A stretch of 64,000 nt of DNA from Cyanobacterium sp. Dongsha4 (GTDB taxonomy: Bacteria > Cyanobacteriota > Cyanobacteriia > Cyanobacteriales > Cyanobacteriaceae), in the NCBI RefSeq assembly GCF_036345015.1, contig NZ_CP084098.1, positions 2,369,326-2,433,325 of the forward strand, written 5' to 3'. The notes beneath the pieces are model-generated. The model made no database searches. It was not told the origin of the DNA and worked only from the letters and a program-made list of their open reading frames with translations. Shown here one piece after another: positions 19,357-28,944 of this stretch (the stretch's first letter is position 1; the number at the start of each line of letters is the position of its first letter). A program made the translations under genes and the position numbers.

Positions 19357-20217
19357 ATGATTAAAAGTCCTTTAAGATACCCCGGTGGTAAAAGTAAAGC
19401 TATCAAATTTATCGCTCCTTTAATTCCTAATTTTAAGGAATATAGAGAACCTTTTTTAGGGGGAGGTTCAGTGTTTATTTATCTTAAACAATTATACCCC
19501 GATCGCATCTATTGGGTTAACGATATTTACACTAATTTATTTTATTTTTGGCAATCTTGTCAAGAAAATTTAGAGGATTTAATTGAGCAAATTATTGCAT
19601 GGAAACAAGAATTTCAGGATGGAAAATTATTATATAAATATTTGACAGAAAATATAGAAAAATTTAATGAATTAGAAAAAGCATCAGCATTTTTTGTTTT
19701 TAATAGAATTACTTTTTCAGGCACAACCGAAAGCGGAGGTTATTCTCAAAAAGCCTTTGAAAAAAGATTTACAGATTCTAGTATTGAAAGGGTAAAAAAT
19801 CTATCTCAAATAATCAATAATGTTCGTATTACTAATTACGATTATCACAAAGTCTTAGAAACGCAAGGAAAAGATGTATTTTTATTTTTAGATCCCCCTT
19901 ATTATAGTGCAGAAAAATCAGCTTTATATGGAAAAAGAGGGCAATTACATAAAGGATTTGATCACGAAAAATTAGCCTACATTCTCCAACATACTAATCA
20001 TAAATGGTTGATAACCTATGATGATAGTGATTATATTAGAAATCTATTTTCTTGGGCTAATATTCAATCGTGGAATTTAACTTATGGCATGAGAAATATT
20101 AACGGTAATATTAATCAAAATGGGAAAGAATTATTTATTGCTAACTATGATTTATCTTTAAAAGAAATTAATAATAATAAGCATCAACAGTTGGAAATTT
20201 TTACCAATGTCTGTTAA
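19357..20217 (+). CDS. D12-class DNA adenine-N6 methyltransferase
   Basis: Starting MIKSPLRYPGGKSKAIKFIAPLIP (SAM-binding region RYPGGK), with REPFLGGGSVF (motif I) and DVFLFLDPPYYSAEKS (catalytic DPPY, motif IV), this 286-residue protein belongs to the Dam-like alpha/D12 class. ATG at 19357 is chosen over the upstream TTG because GGAGGA at 19344-19349 is placed correctly and the family starts with this motif. It presumably protects the host from the endonuclease encoded immediately upstream. The target site cannot be read from the sequence; GATC is one possibility for this class. Confidence 0.92.
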   Translation: MIKSPLRYPGGKSKAIKFIAPLIPNFKEYREPFLGGGSVFIYLKQLYPDRIYWVNDIYTNLFYFWQSCQENLEDLIEQIIAWKQEFQDGKLLYKYLTENIEKFNELEKASAFFVFNRITFSGTTESGGYSQKAFEKRFTDSSIERVKNLSQIINNVRITNYDYHKVLETQGKDVFLFLDPPYYSAEKSALYGKRGQLHKGFDHEKLAYILQHTNHKWLITYDDSDYIRNLFSWANIQSWNLTYGMRNINGNINQNGKELFIANYDLSLKEINNNKHQQLEIFTNVC

Positions 20218-20248
20218 GAAAAATAACTTTGAGAAAAGATGAAAAAAA

Positions 20249-21913
20249 CTACTCCGATATGTTGTCTGGATTTTCTGTTCTTAATAAAGGTAATTGGGCT
20301 AGAGGTACAGTAAATGTTACAGTTGTACCCAAAAATTCTCCCATACTATAAAATGATATTTTTCCCCCCATGGCTTCAACTAAACGTTTGGAAATAGCTA
20401 AACCTAAACCTGTACCACCATAGGCTTTAGTACGTGAACCATCAACCTGATAAAATGTTTCAAACAGTCTTTCTTGCTTATCCAACGCAACTCCTATCCC
20501 CGTATCCTCTACACTTATTTTCAATACTCCGGGTAAAATAACATCATTAATTTCGATTTGTTTGGGTACTATTTCCCCTTTTATTTCAATGCCCCCCTCT
20601 TGAGTAAATTTTAAAGAATTACCCACTAAATTTAACATTACTTGTAAAAGTCTTTGATAATCGGCGTAAAGTAGTATCTCATCGTAAGTGGAGGGTAGCT
20701 CAATATGAAAATAAAGGTTTTTTTTCTGTGCTTGGGAGTGAGCGAATTTCTGAATTTCATCACAAATCTGATTCCAAGAAATGGATGTCAATTCAAATTC
20801 CATCTTCCCGGCTTCAATTTTGGCAATATCTAAAATATCATTAATTAGATTAAGTAGATGTAGTGCTGAATTATATGCTTGATCAATAAACTCCCTTTCT
20901 TCCTCCTTATCATCAGCCATATCATCTAAAACCAATTTGAGAAAACCCAATATACCATTTAATGGAGTTCTCAATTCATGACTTGTACTAGCTAAAAACT
21001 CACTTTTCAACCTTGATGCTTCTTTAGCTTCGTTATTGGCAATTTCTAGTTTTTGATAAATAGTAGCGTGTGCCATAGCTGTACCCACTTGATCAGCCAA
21101 TTCCTGTACTAATTCTTGTTCGGCTTCATTCCAACTACGAGGGCGATCGCACTGATGTAAACAAATAATACCATTCAATTCTTGTTGATAGAAAGTAGGT
21201 ACTAACAAAATAGATAAAGCATCACAATCAGGATAATGACTGGGATTAAAAATCATTGCATTACGAGACATAATTGCCTCTTTCATTTCCTCATAGTCAT
21301 TGTATTTAATCTGCACGGTTAATAATGACTTATATCTGGGTTCACAATACTCTGCTTTCACCTCCAAAATTTGACTATTAGAGTTTGTCGGCATAAGTAA
21401 TAAACAACGACTAGCTTTTAATGCTTTACCAATACTGTCAACAGTTTGTTGTCCGATAGTTTCTAAATCGAGAGTGCGACGAATTTTACGGGCAATACTG
21501 GTTAATAATTGCTGATAAGGATCAGGATTTGTAGGTAAAGCTGATGTAGATTCAATGGACAAATGAGAAGCATTATCCAAACTTCTACCCATCACCAAAA
21601 CAGATTCTACTACACCATTACTCAAGATGATAGGACTAATAATCAACTCAAAGGGCAAACAAAACTGCTCATGACAAAAAACATAATTACATTGCTCAGG
21701 TATTTTCCGCTTGATTACTCGCTGAATACGCTCTAAATAAGTCTGTTTAACTAGGGGTTGAAAAGTATTTTGATCCAGATTACTTTGATTGTAAATATCA
21801 GATTTCCAGTAAAAAGAAAGATATTCCCCCTGTGCATTTTGAGTGAAAACTAGCTCTGCTCCCAATTGAGAGAAAATATGACCATTATTATATTCCACAA
21901 TATTTGACATCAT
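20249..21913 (-). CDS. GAF-domain sensor histidine kinase
   Basis: The 554-residue soluble protein has an N-terminal PAS-like segment (~1-120), a GAF domain (~140-290, with SRCLLLMP and WNEAEQELVQELADQVGTAMAHA), a short coiled coil, then HisKA with the phospho-acceptor in FLASTSHELRTPLNGILGF and a HATPase domain with N (NLVGNSLKFT), G1 (EDTGIGV), F and G2 (GGTGLGLAISKRLVEAMGG) boxes. All catalytic motifs are intact. No response regulator lies next to it, as is common for cyanobacterial kinases. The signal is unknown. It has no membrane segment. Confidence 0.92.
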   Translation of the reverse strand: MMSNIVEYNNGHIFSQLGAELVFTQNAQGEYLSFYWKSDIYNQSNLDQNTFQPLVKQTYLERIQRVIKRKIPEQCNYVFCHEQFCLPFELIISPIILSNGVVESVLVMGRSLDNASHLSIESTSALPTNPDPYQQLLTSIARKIRRTLDLETIGQQTVDSIGKALKASRCLLLMPTNSNSQILEVKAEYCEPRYKSLLTVQIKYNDYEEMKEAIMSRNAMIFNPSHYPDCDALSILLVPTFYQQELNGIICLHQCDRPRSWNEAEQELVQELADQVGTAMAHATIYQKLEIANNEAKEASRLKSEFLASTSHELRTPLNGILGFLKLVLDDMADDKEEEREFIDQAYNSALHLLNLINDILDIAKIEAGKMEFELTSISWNQICDEIQKFAHSQAQKKNLYFHIELPSTYDEILLYADYQRLLQVMLNLVGNSLKFTQEGGIEIKGEIVPKQIEINDVILPGVLKISVEDTGIGVALDKQERLFETFYQVDGSRTKAYGGTGLGLAISKRLVEAMGGKISFYSMGEFLGTTVTFTVPLAQLPLLRTENPDNISE

Positions 21914-22086
21914 GATTTTTTGTGATCTGTTCCTCTCATCAATTTATAACTATTTGCCTATTTACTATTACATTTTTATCGATCTAACTCATAATTAATT
22001 TTTCCCCAAAACCCCAAAACCCCAATCCCCTAATACTTCAATACCTTATCACCTCATTTTTTTACCACTCTTAATTTTTTCCCGTT

Positions 22087-22317
22087 TTAATCATTCCATT
22101 CCCCTCTAGGAGGCACAGGAGGGTTGCGGCGGAGACTGCGAGTTAAATCATCATCCTGTTGTCTTTCACCCCGAAGCCATTGTTTTAAAGCAGACTCGAT
22201 AATTCTACTAGGGTCATTAGTAAGATGACTCACCTTTTCTAATAATTCAGAATCAATATGGATGGAAATTTCCACCTTTTCTGCTCCACGTCCTTCAGAC
22301 AAAGTGTTATTATTCAT
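22087..22317 (-). CDS. Small ribbon-helix-helix-type protein
   Basis: The 76-residue product has a central VEISIHIDSELLEKVSHLTNDPSRIIESALKQWL, the beta-strand then two-helix pattern of ribbon-helix-helix DNA-binding or antitoxin proteins, and a charged tail rich in Arg and Pro (RRNPPVPPRGEWND). Many cyanobacteria carry such a protein as a solitary gene, and no toxin is adjacent here. It is divergent from lepA with 157 bp between starts. Function not known. Confidence 0.65.
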   Translation of the reverse strand: MNNNTLSEGRGAEKVEISIHIDSELLEKVSHLTNDPSRIIESALKQWLRGERQQDDDLTRSLRRNPPVPPRGEWND

Positions 22318-22474
22318 AATAATTACTTTCGATCTTATACTTATCTAATTTAACAAAATCATCTTAATTCTATTTTCCTAAATAAAGAGCGTTTTTCCTA
22401 GCTCACCATTACAATAAGTTAAGAAACGTTAATTTTTGACTAGCCCTTTTATTGAAATTCAACCAACGACATCT

Positions 22475-24283
22475 ATGACTGACACTCCCGTAAAACGCCT
22501 GCGCAATTTTTGTATTATTGCCCATATTGATCACGGTAAATCTACTTTAGCAGACCGTTTGCTACAGGTAACTGGTACTGTGGCAGATCGGGAGATGAAG
22601 GCTCAGTTTCTTGATAATATGGAGCTAGAAAGAGAAAGAGGCATTACTATTAAACTCCAAGCCGCACGGATGAATTATAAAGCAAAAAATGGAGAGGAAT
22701 ATGTTTTAAATTTAATTGATACCCCCGGCCACGTGGACTTTTCTTATGAGGTATCTCGCTCTCTAGCCGCTTGTGAGGGTGCTTTATTGGTGGTTGATGC
22801 TTCCCAAGGAGTAGAGGCTCAAACCTTAGCAAATGTCTATTTAGCCCTTGATAGTGACTTAGAAATTATCCCTGTGTTAAATAAAATTGATTTACCCGGG
22901 GCAGAGCCTGAAAGAGTCATCAATGAAATCGAAGAAGTCGTCGGTTTAGATTGTAGTAATATTATTCACGCTTCCGCAAAAACAGGTATCGGTGTTGATG
23001 ATATTTTAGAAGCTATTGTTGCTCAAGTACCACCACCTCAAGATACTTTAGACAAACCTTTTCGAGCTTTGATTTTTGATAGTTACTATGACCCCTATCG
23101 AGGAGTTATTGTCTATTTCCGTGTGATGGATGGCAGTCTCAAAAAAGACGATCGCATCCGTTTAATGGCATCAGGCAAAGAATATGATTTAGATGAAATT
23201 GGGGTGCTTTCCCCCACTCAAGTGCAAGTTGACGAACTTCACGCAGGAGAAGTAGGCTATCTCGCCGCCGCCATTAAAAGTGTGGAAGACGCACGGGTAG
23301 GAGATACCATCACCCTAGTTAGTAAACCAGCAAAAGAACCTCTCCCCGGTTATACAGAGGCAAAACCAATGGTATTCTGCGGTTTATTCCCCACTGATGC
23401 GGATCAATATGCCGACTTGAAAGACGCTTTAGAGAAGCTAAAACTCAATGATGCCGCCCTTTCCTTTGAACCCGAAACATCTTCAGCCATGGGCTTTGGT
23501 TTCCGTTGCGGTTTCTTAGGCTTATTACACATGGAAATTGTCCAAGAACGTTTAGAAAGGGAATATAATCTTGATTTAATTACGACTGCTCCTTCTGTAG
23601 TCTATCGAGTCACTACCACTGACGGCGAAGAAATCGAAATTGACAATCCCAGTGCCTTACCTCCTCCACAAAAACGAATCAAAATCGAAGAGCCTTACAT
23701 CCGAGTAGAAATGATTACCCCTGAAACCTACGTTGGCCCTTTGATGGATTTATGTCAAACCCGACGGGGGGTATTTGTGGATATGAAGTATTTTACCCTC
23801 AACCGTACTAATTTAATTTATGAATTGCCTTTAGCAGAGGTAGTTACAGACTTTTTTGACCAGTTAAAATCTCGTTCTCGTGGTTATGCCAGTATGGAAT
23901 ATCACTTAATTGGTTATCGAGAAAATCATTTAATTCGCTTAGATATTATGGTGAATAAAGATCCTGTGGATGCTTTAGCCATGATTGTTCATCGAGATAA
24001 AGCCTATCAGGTTGGACGAGCTTTAACGGAAAAATTAAAAGAATTGATTCCTCGTCATCAATTTAAAGTACCTATTCAAGCTGCGATCGGGTCTAAAATT
24101 ATTGCTAGTGAACATATTCCAGCTTTAAGAAAAGATGTTTTAGCGAAATGTTATGGCGGTGATATTAGTCGTAAGAAAAAGCTACTACAAAAACAAGCCA
24201 AAGGTAAAAAACGCATGAAGTCCATTGGAACTGTGGATGTACCTCAAGAAGCCTTTATGGCGGTTTTGAAACTAGAATCTTAA
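22475..24283 (+). CDS. lepA: Elongation factor 4 (LepA)
   Basis: With the ATG at 22475 the product is 602 residues, the usual LepA length. A longer reading from TTG at 22436 adds 13 non-conserved residues and is rejected. G-domain motifs are intact: [14 protein letters not shown] (G1), RERGITI (G2), DTPGHVDF (G3), NKIDLP (G4) and SAK (G5). The C-terminal LepA domain ends [31 protein letters not shown]4 back-translocates or rescues stalled ribosomes, mainly under ionic stress. It is a single-gene unit followed by a dispersed repeat. Confidence 0.97.
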   Translation: MTDTPVKRLRNFCIIAHIDHGKSTLADRLLQVTGTVADREMKAQFLDNMELERERGITIKLQAARMNYKAKNGEEYVLNLIDTPGHVDFSYEVSRSLAACEGALLVVDASQGVEAQTLANVYLALDSDLEIIPVLNKIDLPGAEPERVINEIEEVVGLDCSNIIHASAKTGIGVDDILEAIVAQVPPPQDTLDKPFRALIFDSYYDPYRGVIVYFRVMDGSLKKDDRIRLMASGKEYDLDEIGVLSPTQVQVDELHAGEVGYLAAAIKSVEDARVGDTITLVSKPAKEPLPGYTEAKPMVFCGLFPTDADQYADLKDALEKLKLNDAALSFEPETSSAMGFGFRCGFLGLLHMEIVQERLEREYNLDLITTAPSVVYRVTTTDGEEIEIDNPSALPPPQKRIKIEEPYIRVEMITPETYVGPLMDLCQTRRGVFVDMKYFTLNRTNLIYELPLAEVVTDFFDQLKSRSRGYASMEYHLIGYRENHLIRLDIMVNKDPVDALAMIVHRDKAYQVGRALTEKLKELIPRHQFKVPIQAAIGSKIIASEHIPALRKDVLAKCYGGDISRKKKLLQKQAKGKKRMKSIGTVDVPQEAFMAVLKLES

Positions 24284-24285
24284 GG

Positions 24286-24420
24286 TATTGGGGATTAGGG
24301 AGAAACGAGTTAGGAGTTAGGAGTTAGGAGTTAGGGGTTTTTAATTCTTAATTCTTCATTATCAACTATTTACCATTGCCCATTGCCCATTGCCTTTTTA
24401 ACTTTGCCCTTTTTCCCCAT
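24286..24420 (+). repeat. Dispersed intergenic repeat with GAGTTAG tandem array
   Basis: This copy of the window's dispersed intergenic repeat begins TTGGGGATTAGGGAGAAAC and includes four perfect tandem copies of the heptamer GAGTTAG at 24307-24334, followed by TTCATTATCAACTATTTACC and a doubled TTGCCCA stretch. Other copies carry one or two heptamers, so the array has expanded here. Confidence 0.7.
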
Positions 24421-24461
24421 AGAAGCGAAGAAAAAGAGTTGCACAAAATAAGAAAACAATT

Positions 24462-24519
24462 GCTATCTTAAGTTAAGATTACCATACCCAGCTATCTTAA
24501 GTTAAGATTACCATACCCA
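24462..24519 (+). repeat. Two perfect 29-bp direct repeats containing a palindrome
   Basis: Units 24462-24490 and 24491-24519 are identical and abut with no spacer. Each contains the inverted repeat ATCTTAA-G-TTAAGAT. They end 35 bp before the ATG of the cupin gene at 24555. The arrangement suggests a doubled operator, or a recent tandem duplication of a promoter segment. I do not recognise the regulator. Confidence 0.8.
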
Positions 24520-24554
24520 TAACTTAAAACAGAATCATTTGCAATACTCTTATT

Positions 24555-24971
24555 ATGGCTAAAGCTCAGACTCAAAACAAAACTCAGGAAATACATTCCA
24601 CCACTTCTCATCCTCACAAATCAGAAATTCAGGTTACGGAAACTCGCCCTTGGGGAAGTTTTACCACCCTAGAGGAAGGATTTGGCTACAAAATTAAACG
24701 TATTGAAGTTAACCCAGGCCATCGTCTAAGTTTACAAATGCACCACCACCGCAGTGAACATTGGATTGTTGTTTCTGGCACTGCTAAAGTAGTTTGTGGA
24801 GATGAAGAAAAAATATTAGCGGCAAATCAGTCAACTTATGTGCCTCAATGCACCGCCCACCGTTTAGAAAATCCGGGGGTTATTAAATTGGTAATTATCG
24901 AGGTACAAAATGGCGAATATTTAGGAGAAGATGATATTATTCGTTTTCAAGATGACTATTCCAGAGGGTAA
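24555..24971 (+). CDS. Mannose-6-phosphate isomerase type II cupin (ManC C-terminal-like)
   Basis: At 138 residues this is a stand-alone version of the isomerase domain of ManC-type bifunctional enzymes: ETRPWGSFTTLEEGFGYKIKRIEVNPGHRLSLQMHHHRSEHWIVVSGTA, then YVPQCTAHRLENPG and EVQNGEYLGEDDIIRFQDDYSR. The HHHRSEHW histidines and glutamate form the cupin metal site. It would interconvert mannose-6-phosphate and fructose-6-phosphate for GDP-mannose and surface glycans. The first 30 residues are a variable tail. Upstream lie two 29-bp palindromic repeats that may be its operator. Confidence 0.88.
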   Translation: MAKAQTQNKTQEIHSTTSHPHKSEIQVTETRPWGSFTTLEEGFGYKIKRIEVNPGHRLSLQMHHHRSEHWIVVSGTAKVVCGDEEKILAANQSTYVPQCTAHRLENPGVIKLVIIEVQNGEYLGEDDIIRFQDDYSRG

Positions 24972-25055
24972 AAACTCTATTAGGAATTAGTGACTAGGAA
25001 TTGTTTTTCACTCCCTACCCCTTACTGCCTTCAACAGTAAACTTAAATGTAGATT

Positions 25056-25388
25056 ATGATCAATATTAGCAAAAGAGCGATCGCAGAACTAAAAAGAATT
25101 CAAAAAAATCAATATCCTGACTGTAATCATATCCGAGTTGGTATCAATCAAGGAGGATGTCTTAACTATGCCTATAATATCGAATTTGCTCAGGAAATTA
25201 ACGAAGCAGATTTAACCTTTAACCACGATTCAGGAATGGTGATAGTAGCTAACTCAGAAATTTATTCCCGTCTGCAAAATTTGACGATTGACTATTTAGA
25301 GGATTTAATGGGGGGAGCATTCCAATTTAAAAATCCTAACATTGCTCATCATTGCAGTTGTGGATTATCTTTTGACCTAGAATCATAA
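25056..25388 (+). CDS. IscA/SufA-type iron-sulfur carrier
   Basis: The 110-residue protein has the A-type carrier fold with the three cysteines in place: GGCLNYAYNIEF and, near the end, HHCSCGLSFDL. A-type proteins accept iron-sulfur clusters from SufBCD or IscU and pass them to targets. It is followed after 9 bp by stpA on the same strand, so the two may share a transcript, although no functional link is known. Confidence 0.9.
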   Translation: MINISKRAIAELKRIQKNQYPDCNHIRVGINQGGCLNYAYNIEFAQEINEADLTFNHDSGMVIVANSEIYSRLQNLTIDYLEDLMGGAFQFKNPNIAHHCSCGLSFDLES

Positions 25389-25397
25389 AATCTTCTC

Positions 25398-26657
25398 ATG
25401 ACTTATCCGAATCTTAACCAATTTTCTTTATCTTTAAATCATGATTTATGTGCAGAAAAATTAATTAACACCAAAAACAAATTAATTATTCAAGACTTGG
25501 ATGGAGTTTGTATGGGGTTAGTCAAAAATCCCCTTCATCGAGTTATTGATTTTAATTATGTCAAAGCCGCCCGTAACCTAAATAATCATTTTTATGTATT
25601 AACTAATGGTGAACATATTGGCAAATTTGGCGTTAACCACATTATTGAAAAATCCGCCCCTAATCCTGAGATGGTAAGAAAAGAAGGTTACTATCTATCT
25701 GGTTTAGCAGGAGGGGGAGTACAATGGCAAGATAATTACGGTAACATTACTTATCCGGGGGTAAAGCAAGAAGAGTTGACATTTTTATCGGCGATTCCCG
25801 CTATTTTTGAGGAAAGATTGCGAAATTTTTGTCAAAATCAAGCTCCATTTTTAACTAAGGAAGTTATTAATAATGCCCTTGATGCAGTAATTTTAGTTAA
25901 TCAAGTTTCCCCCACAATTAATCTAAATACTTTTTTCTCCTTATTTGCAGATCATCCTCATCTTTATCTTGCCCTACAAAAAGAGGTAAAGGTGCTGATG
26001 GATGAGTTACTACACAAGGCACAAAAAAACGACTTAGAACATTCTTTCTTTCTCCATTTAGCCCCTAATTTAGGCAGAGACGATAAGGGAGTCGAAATAA
26101 TGAAAGAAGCCACACAAAACGACTCAGGCACAACAGATTTTCAATTTATGCTCAAAGGTGCGGTTAAAGAAGCGGGAGTTTTATATATTCTCAATCATTA
26201 CTATTATCTGCATACGGGAGAATATCCTCTTGGTCAAGATTTTAGCCCCCAACAAGCACCCAATAATCATCAAGAATTAGTTAATTTAGTGATTGATAAA
26301 TTTTCTCCTGAATCGATGCCCTTAATTATGGGAGTGGGAGATACCGTTAACAGTCAAGTAACTTGGCAAAATGGTAAAAAAATAGTGAAAAGAGGAGGAA
26401 GCGATCGCAATTTCTTACAATTGATTCAAGATATAGGTAAAGGGTTTAATACTGATAATATCATTACTTATGTTGATAGTTCTGGTGGGGAAGTGAAAAA
26501 CCGTAAACCGATTAAAGTAGGAAATATTGACGGTAACTTAATAGTAACAGAAGGAATAGCTCACCCAGATGATCCCGATGAACCATTAAATGTTAACTTT
26601 GTATTTCCTGAAGGACATCGACAATACTGTCAGTTTTTTCAAAAAATCACCAGTTAA
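25398..26657 (+). CDS. stpA: Glucosylglycerol-phosphate phosphatase
   Basis: The 419-residue protein matches StpA of salt-tolerant cyanobacteria in length and sequence (KLIIQDLDGVCMGLVKNPLHRVIDFNYV; then VLTNGEHIGKFGVN and IMGVGDTVNSQV). The DLDGVC block is the HAD-like nucleophile motif. It dephosphorylates glucosylglycerol-3-phosphate made by GgpS, giving the compatible solute glucosylglycerol, and is a marker of moderate halotolerance. ggpS is not in the window. The start at 25398 overlaps nothing and follows the IscA-like gene by 9 bp. Confidence 0.9.
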   Translation: MTYPNLNQFSLSLNHDLCAEKLINTKNKLIIQDLDGVCMGLVKNPLHRVIDFNYVKAARNLNNHFYVLTNGEHIGKFGVNHIIEKSAPNPEMVRKEGYYLSGLAGGGVQWQDNYGNITYPGVKQEELTFLSAIPAIFEERLRNFCQNQAPFLTKEVINNALDAVILVNQVSPTINLNTFFSLFADHPHLYLALQKEVKVLMDELLHKAQKNDLEHSFFLHLAPNLGRDDKGVEIMKEATQNDSGTTDFQFMLKGAVKEAGVLYILNHYYYLHTGEYPLGQDFSPQQAPNNHQELVNLVIDKFSPESMPLIMGVGDTVNSQVTWQNGKKIVKRGGSDRNFLQLIQDIGKGFNTDNIITYVDSSGGEVKNRKPIKVGNIDGNLIVTEGIAHPDDPDEPLNVNFVFPEGHRQYCQFFQKITS

Positions 26658-26723
26658 AAATTAAAAATTTATAATTAATGAATAATTACTCCCTATTTAT
26701 TGCTCATTACTTAACTCAAAACT

Positions 26724-27281
26724 ATGGTGACAACAGTTAAACCGAAATTAACCTTAGAAAACTTTTTACAACAACCCGAAATAAAACCAGCTTCTGAATT
26801 TATTGATAGTAGAATTACTCAAAAACCCATGCCTCAAGGACAACATAGCGTAATTCAATCAGAATTGGTATCAATTATAAACCAAACAGCAAAATCCGAT
26901 AAAATTGCCTATGCTTTTCCCGAATTGCGTTGCAATTTTGAATCAAGGTCGATCGTACTTGATGTGGTAGTATTACAGTGGGACAGAATTCCTTTAACCG
27001 ATACGGGAAAAATTGCTAATCGGATAAATATTTATCCTGACGGGTGTATCGAAATCTTATCTCCTGAACAAAGTTTAACTCAAGTGTTAGATAAATTATT
27101 ATTTTGTTCTCAAATTGGTACTCAATTAGGTTGGTTAATTAACCCAGAAGAAGAAGCTATTTTCGCTATTTTACCAGAACAAAAATTAAGGTTATTTAAA
27201 AATGATGATACTTTACCTGTTTTAGAAAAAGTTAATTTAAAATTAACGGTAAATGAAGTATTTAATTGGTTAAAATTTTAG
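26724..27281 (+). CDS. Uma2-family (DUF820) protein
   Basis: This intact 185-residue Uma2 protein has the typical LTLENFLQQPE start, SIVLDVVVLQWDRIP and CIEILSPEQSLTQVLDKLLFCSQIGTQLGWLINPEE, which carries the family's PD-(D/E)xK-like acidic residues. It is a putative nuclease-fold protein of unknown role that multiplies in cyanobacterial genomes. It is related to the broken copy at 9494-10060 but clearly not a recent duplicate. Confidence 0.85.
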   Translation: MVTTVKPKLTLENFLQQPEIKPASEFIDSRITQKPMPQGQHSVIQSELVSIINQTAKSDKIAYAFPELRCNFESRSIVLDVVVLQWDRIPLTDTGKIANRINIYPDGCIEILSPEQSLTQVLDKLLFCSQIGTQLGWLINPEEEAIFAILPEQKLRLFKNDDTLPVLEKVNLKLTVNEVFNWLKF

Positions 27282-27584
27282 TGACTATTGATAACCTAAG
27301 TACAGGACAAAAATTTTACACAGTGAATAAAATCACTAGATCTTATAGTAGTCTTAATTAAAACTACTATAAATGATATTGAACATGATTTTGCCACATT
27401 AAAAAAAATGAGAATGTATGCCCCTTCAGGAACATCTTTAGATGAAATTATCCGTGATTATTGCACAAGTTAAATGTAACTTTCTTATTTGAAATTACTA
27501 TAACTCAAACCCTTATCTATTGCCCATTCCCTGTCTTAACCGACAACTTAAACGCAAACTAGCTTATTGATGCAGTTGAAAATA
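27282..27584. other. 303-bp gap with a short possible gene remnant
   Basis: On the plus strand about 35 codons ending at the TAA at 27472 read IKTTINDIEHDFATLKKMRMYAPSGTSLDEIIRDYCTS, which looks like the tail of a small antitoxin-type protein, but no start or partner is visible. The remainder, including a TTGCCCATTCCCTG piece of the dispersed repeat, shows nothing else I can support. Confidence 0.35.
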
Positions 27585-28555
27585 TTAGTTTGTTAGAGAA
27601 TCAATATGTGCGATCGCAGCCTTAACTGTCACAGGTAAATTGTATCCTCCTCCATGAACAGAAAGAATAGAGCAATCTGATTTGATCGCTAAGTCAAGTA
27701 CAATTTTGGTTAAACGACAAAATGAGAAATTAGTCCAATCAGTAATTCCCCACCACAATCGTCTTGATGGGAGTCATAACCAGAAAATATAGTAATAAGA
27801 TCAGGTTGCCACGGTAAATTACTTAGGGTTTCTTCAAAAATATCGATGCTTTCTTCCCCAGTATAAAACTCTCCTGTCATTCCTTCTAAATCTAAAATAT
27901 AACGGGGAAAATTAGCAGGTAAAAGGGGAATATTACAATGTCCTAAACTTTTCCCTACTTATGTTGTTCCTGCTTTTAAATCCGATATTTTCGCCATGTA
28001 TAAATCCATAGCATGATGAATACTGACACAATAAGTGTTCTTATCATCAGCAAAAATAGATTGTGTACCGTCTCCGTGGTGAATATCCCAATCAACGATT
28101 AATACTTTCCTGAAGCCTTGAGATTGAGCATATTTTACCGCCGCCGCCTGTGGATTCAATAAACAGTAACCATGACCCCAATTTTTATGGCTATGATGTC
28201 CTACCATACTAAAACAATAGGCTCGATCTAGTTTTCCTTCTTTCATTAAATCAATAGCAGATAACATTCCCCTACATTCAGTGCTTAATTCTGGCAAAGA
28301 TAAACTAATTGCGTCCAAAGATTGATTATTTGCCATCAAATTAATTTTGTGGAAATATTCGGGGGAATGGACAGTTAAATAATCATTAATATTCGCTTTT
28401 TTTAGAGGTACAATAGGATAATCACTTAAAGCATAGGCTAAAGCCTCTCTAACTTGATTATAGTAAGGATAAGAAAATTTAGTAAAATTAATTTCTGTTA
28501 AAGGTTTTTCTGCTGAAAATACTTGGGGATGTAGATAAATAGCAACCTTATTCAT
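27585..28555 (-). pseudogene. Histone deacetylase/AcuC-like hydrolase, stop codon and frameshift
   Basis: The frame from 28555 encodes the first 198 residues, including LIVDWDIHHGDGTQSIF, the zinc-binding core of the HDAC/acetoin-utilisation family. It is stopped by TAA at 27959-27961, then continues in frame as VGKSLGHCNIPLLPANFPRYILDLEG ... FSGYDSHQDD. A frameshift near 27740 is needed to reach WTNFSFCRLTKIVLDLAIKSDCSILSVHGGGYNL and the terminal TAA at 27585. Two independent lesions make sequencing error an unlikely explanation. In this family the enzyme deacetylates small molecules or proteins. Confidence 0.85.
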
Positions 28556-28944
28556 AAAATGGATAAAGGGAAATCTGAATAGTTATAAAGATAAAAATAG
28601 GAAAAGAAAAAAGTGATATAGATTGTCGTTCTTGAAAGAGAGTAAGAGTAACAAAATACTCCTACCCTCTTATTAGTAGTGCATTGACTTTGAACAAAAT
28701 GGGTAACAATGAAATTAAGTCAGCTTTTCCAAGTTGCCGTCGCCAAAACAACAATCAACAACAATTAAAGGGCAAACGGCGGATTTACGTCTTAGGTATT
28801 GTTAGGTATTCGGCAATGCACTTCGGATGTACATAAAATGTACTTAATGGCTAACCGAGTAGCCAAGAGATGAATTTCACCTCCACTTATATATCAGGAG
28901 AGAAATCAAAAATTATGCGCTTTTCTTGAAAAAATTTGGCGAAT
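28556..28944. other. 389-bp gap with orphan promoter-like element and hairpin
   Basis: The region has no credible ORF. An imperfect 15-bp hairpin (28636-28650 with 28657-28671, 13 of 15 paired, 6-nt loop) and a smaller perfect one at 28831-28845 (GTACAT-AAA-ATGTAC) are present. The minus-strand promoter-like element at 28886-28919 points into this region with no gene behind it, so a minus-strand noncoding RNA of roughly 200-250 nt, or a deleted gene, is possible. No U-tract follows the hairpin on the minus strand. Confidence 0.4.
28886..28919 (-). promoter_or_regulatory. Island promoter-like element, copy 1 (orphan)
   Basis: Read on the minus strand: TGCG-like box (CGCA, 28916-28919), 18 bp, then CTGATATATAAG. 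It is one of eight copies with identical spacing. No gene start follows within 300 bp. Confidence 0.7.

Noticed and set aside
22436-22474. TTG start giving a longer LepA
   Set aside because: The 13 extra residues are not typical of LepA and the ATG at 22475 gives the family length.
24307-24334. Telomere-like GAGTTAG array
   Set aside because: Only four heptamers inside a dispersed intergenic repeat; no sign of an end or replication structure.
28830-28846. TGTACATAAAATGTAC as the missing left end of the Tn7-like transposon
   Set aside because: It begins with TGTAC but no TnsB-site-like repeats follow, and there is no AAAAC duplication; it is just a short palindrome.
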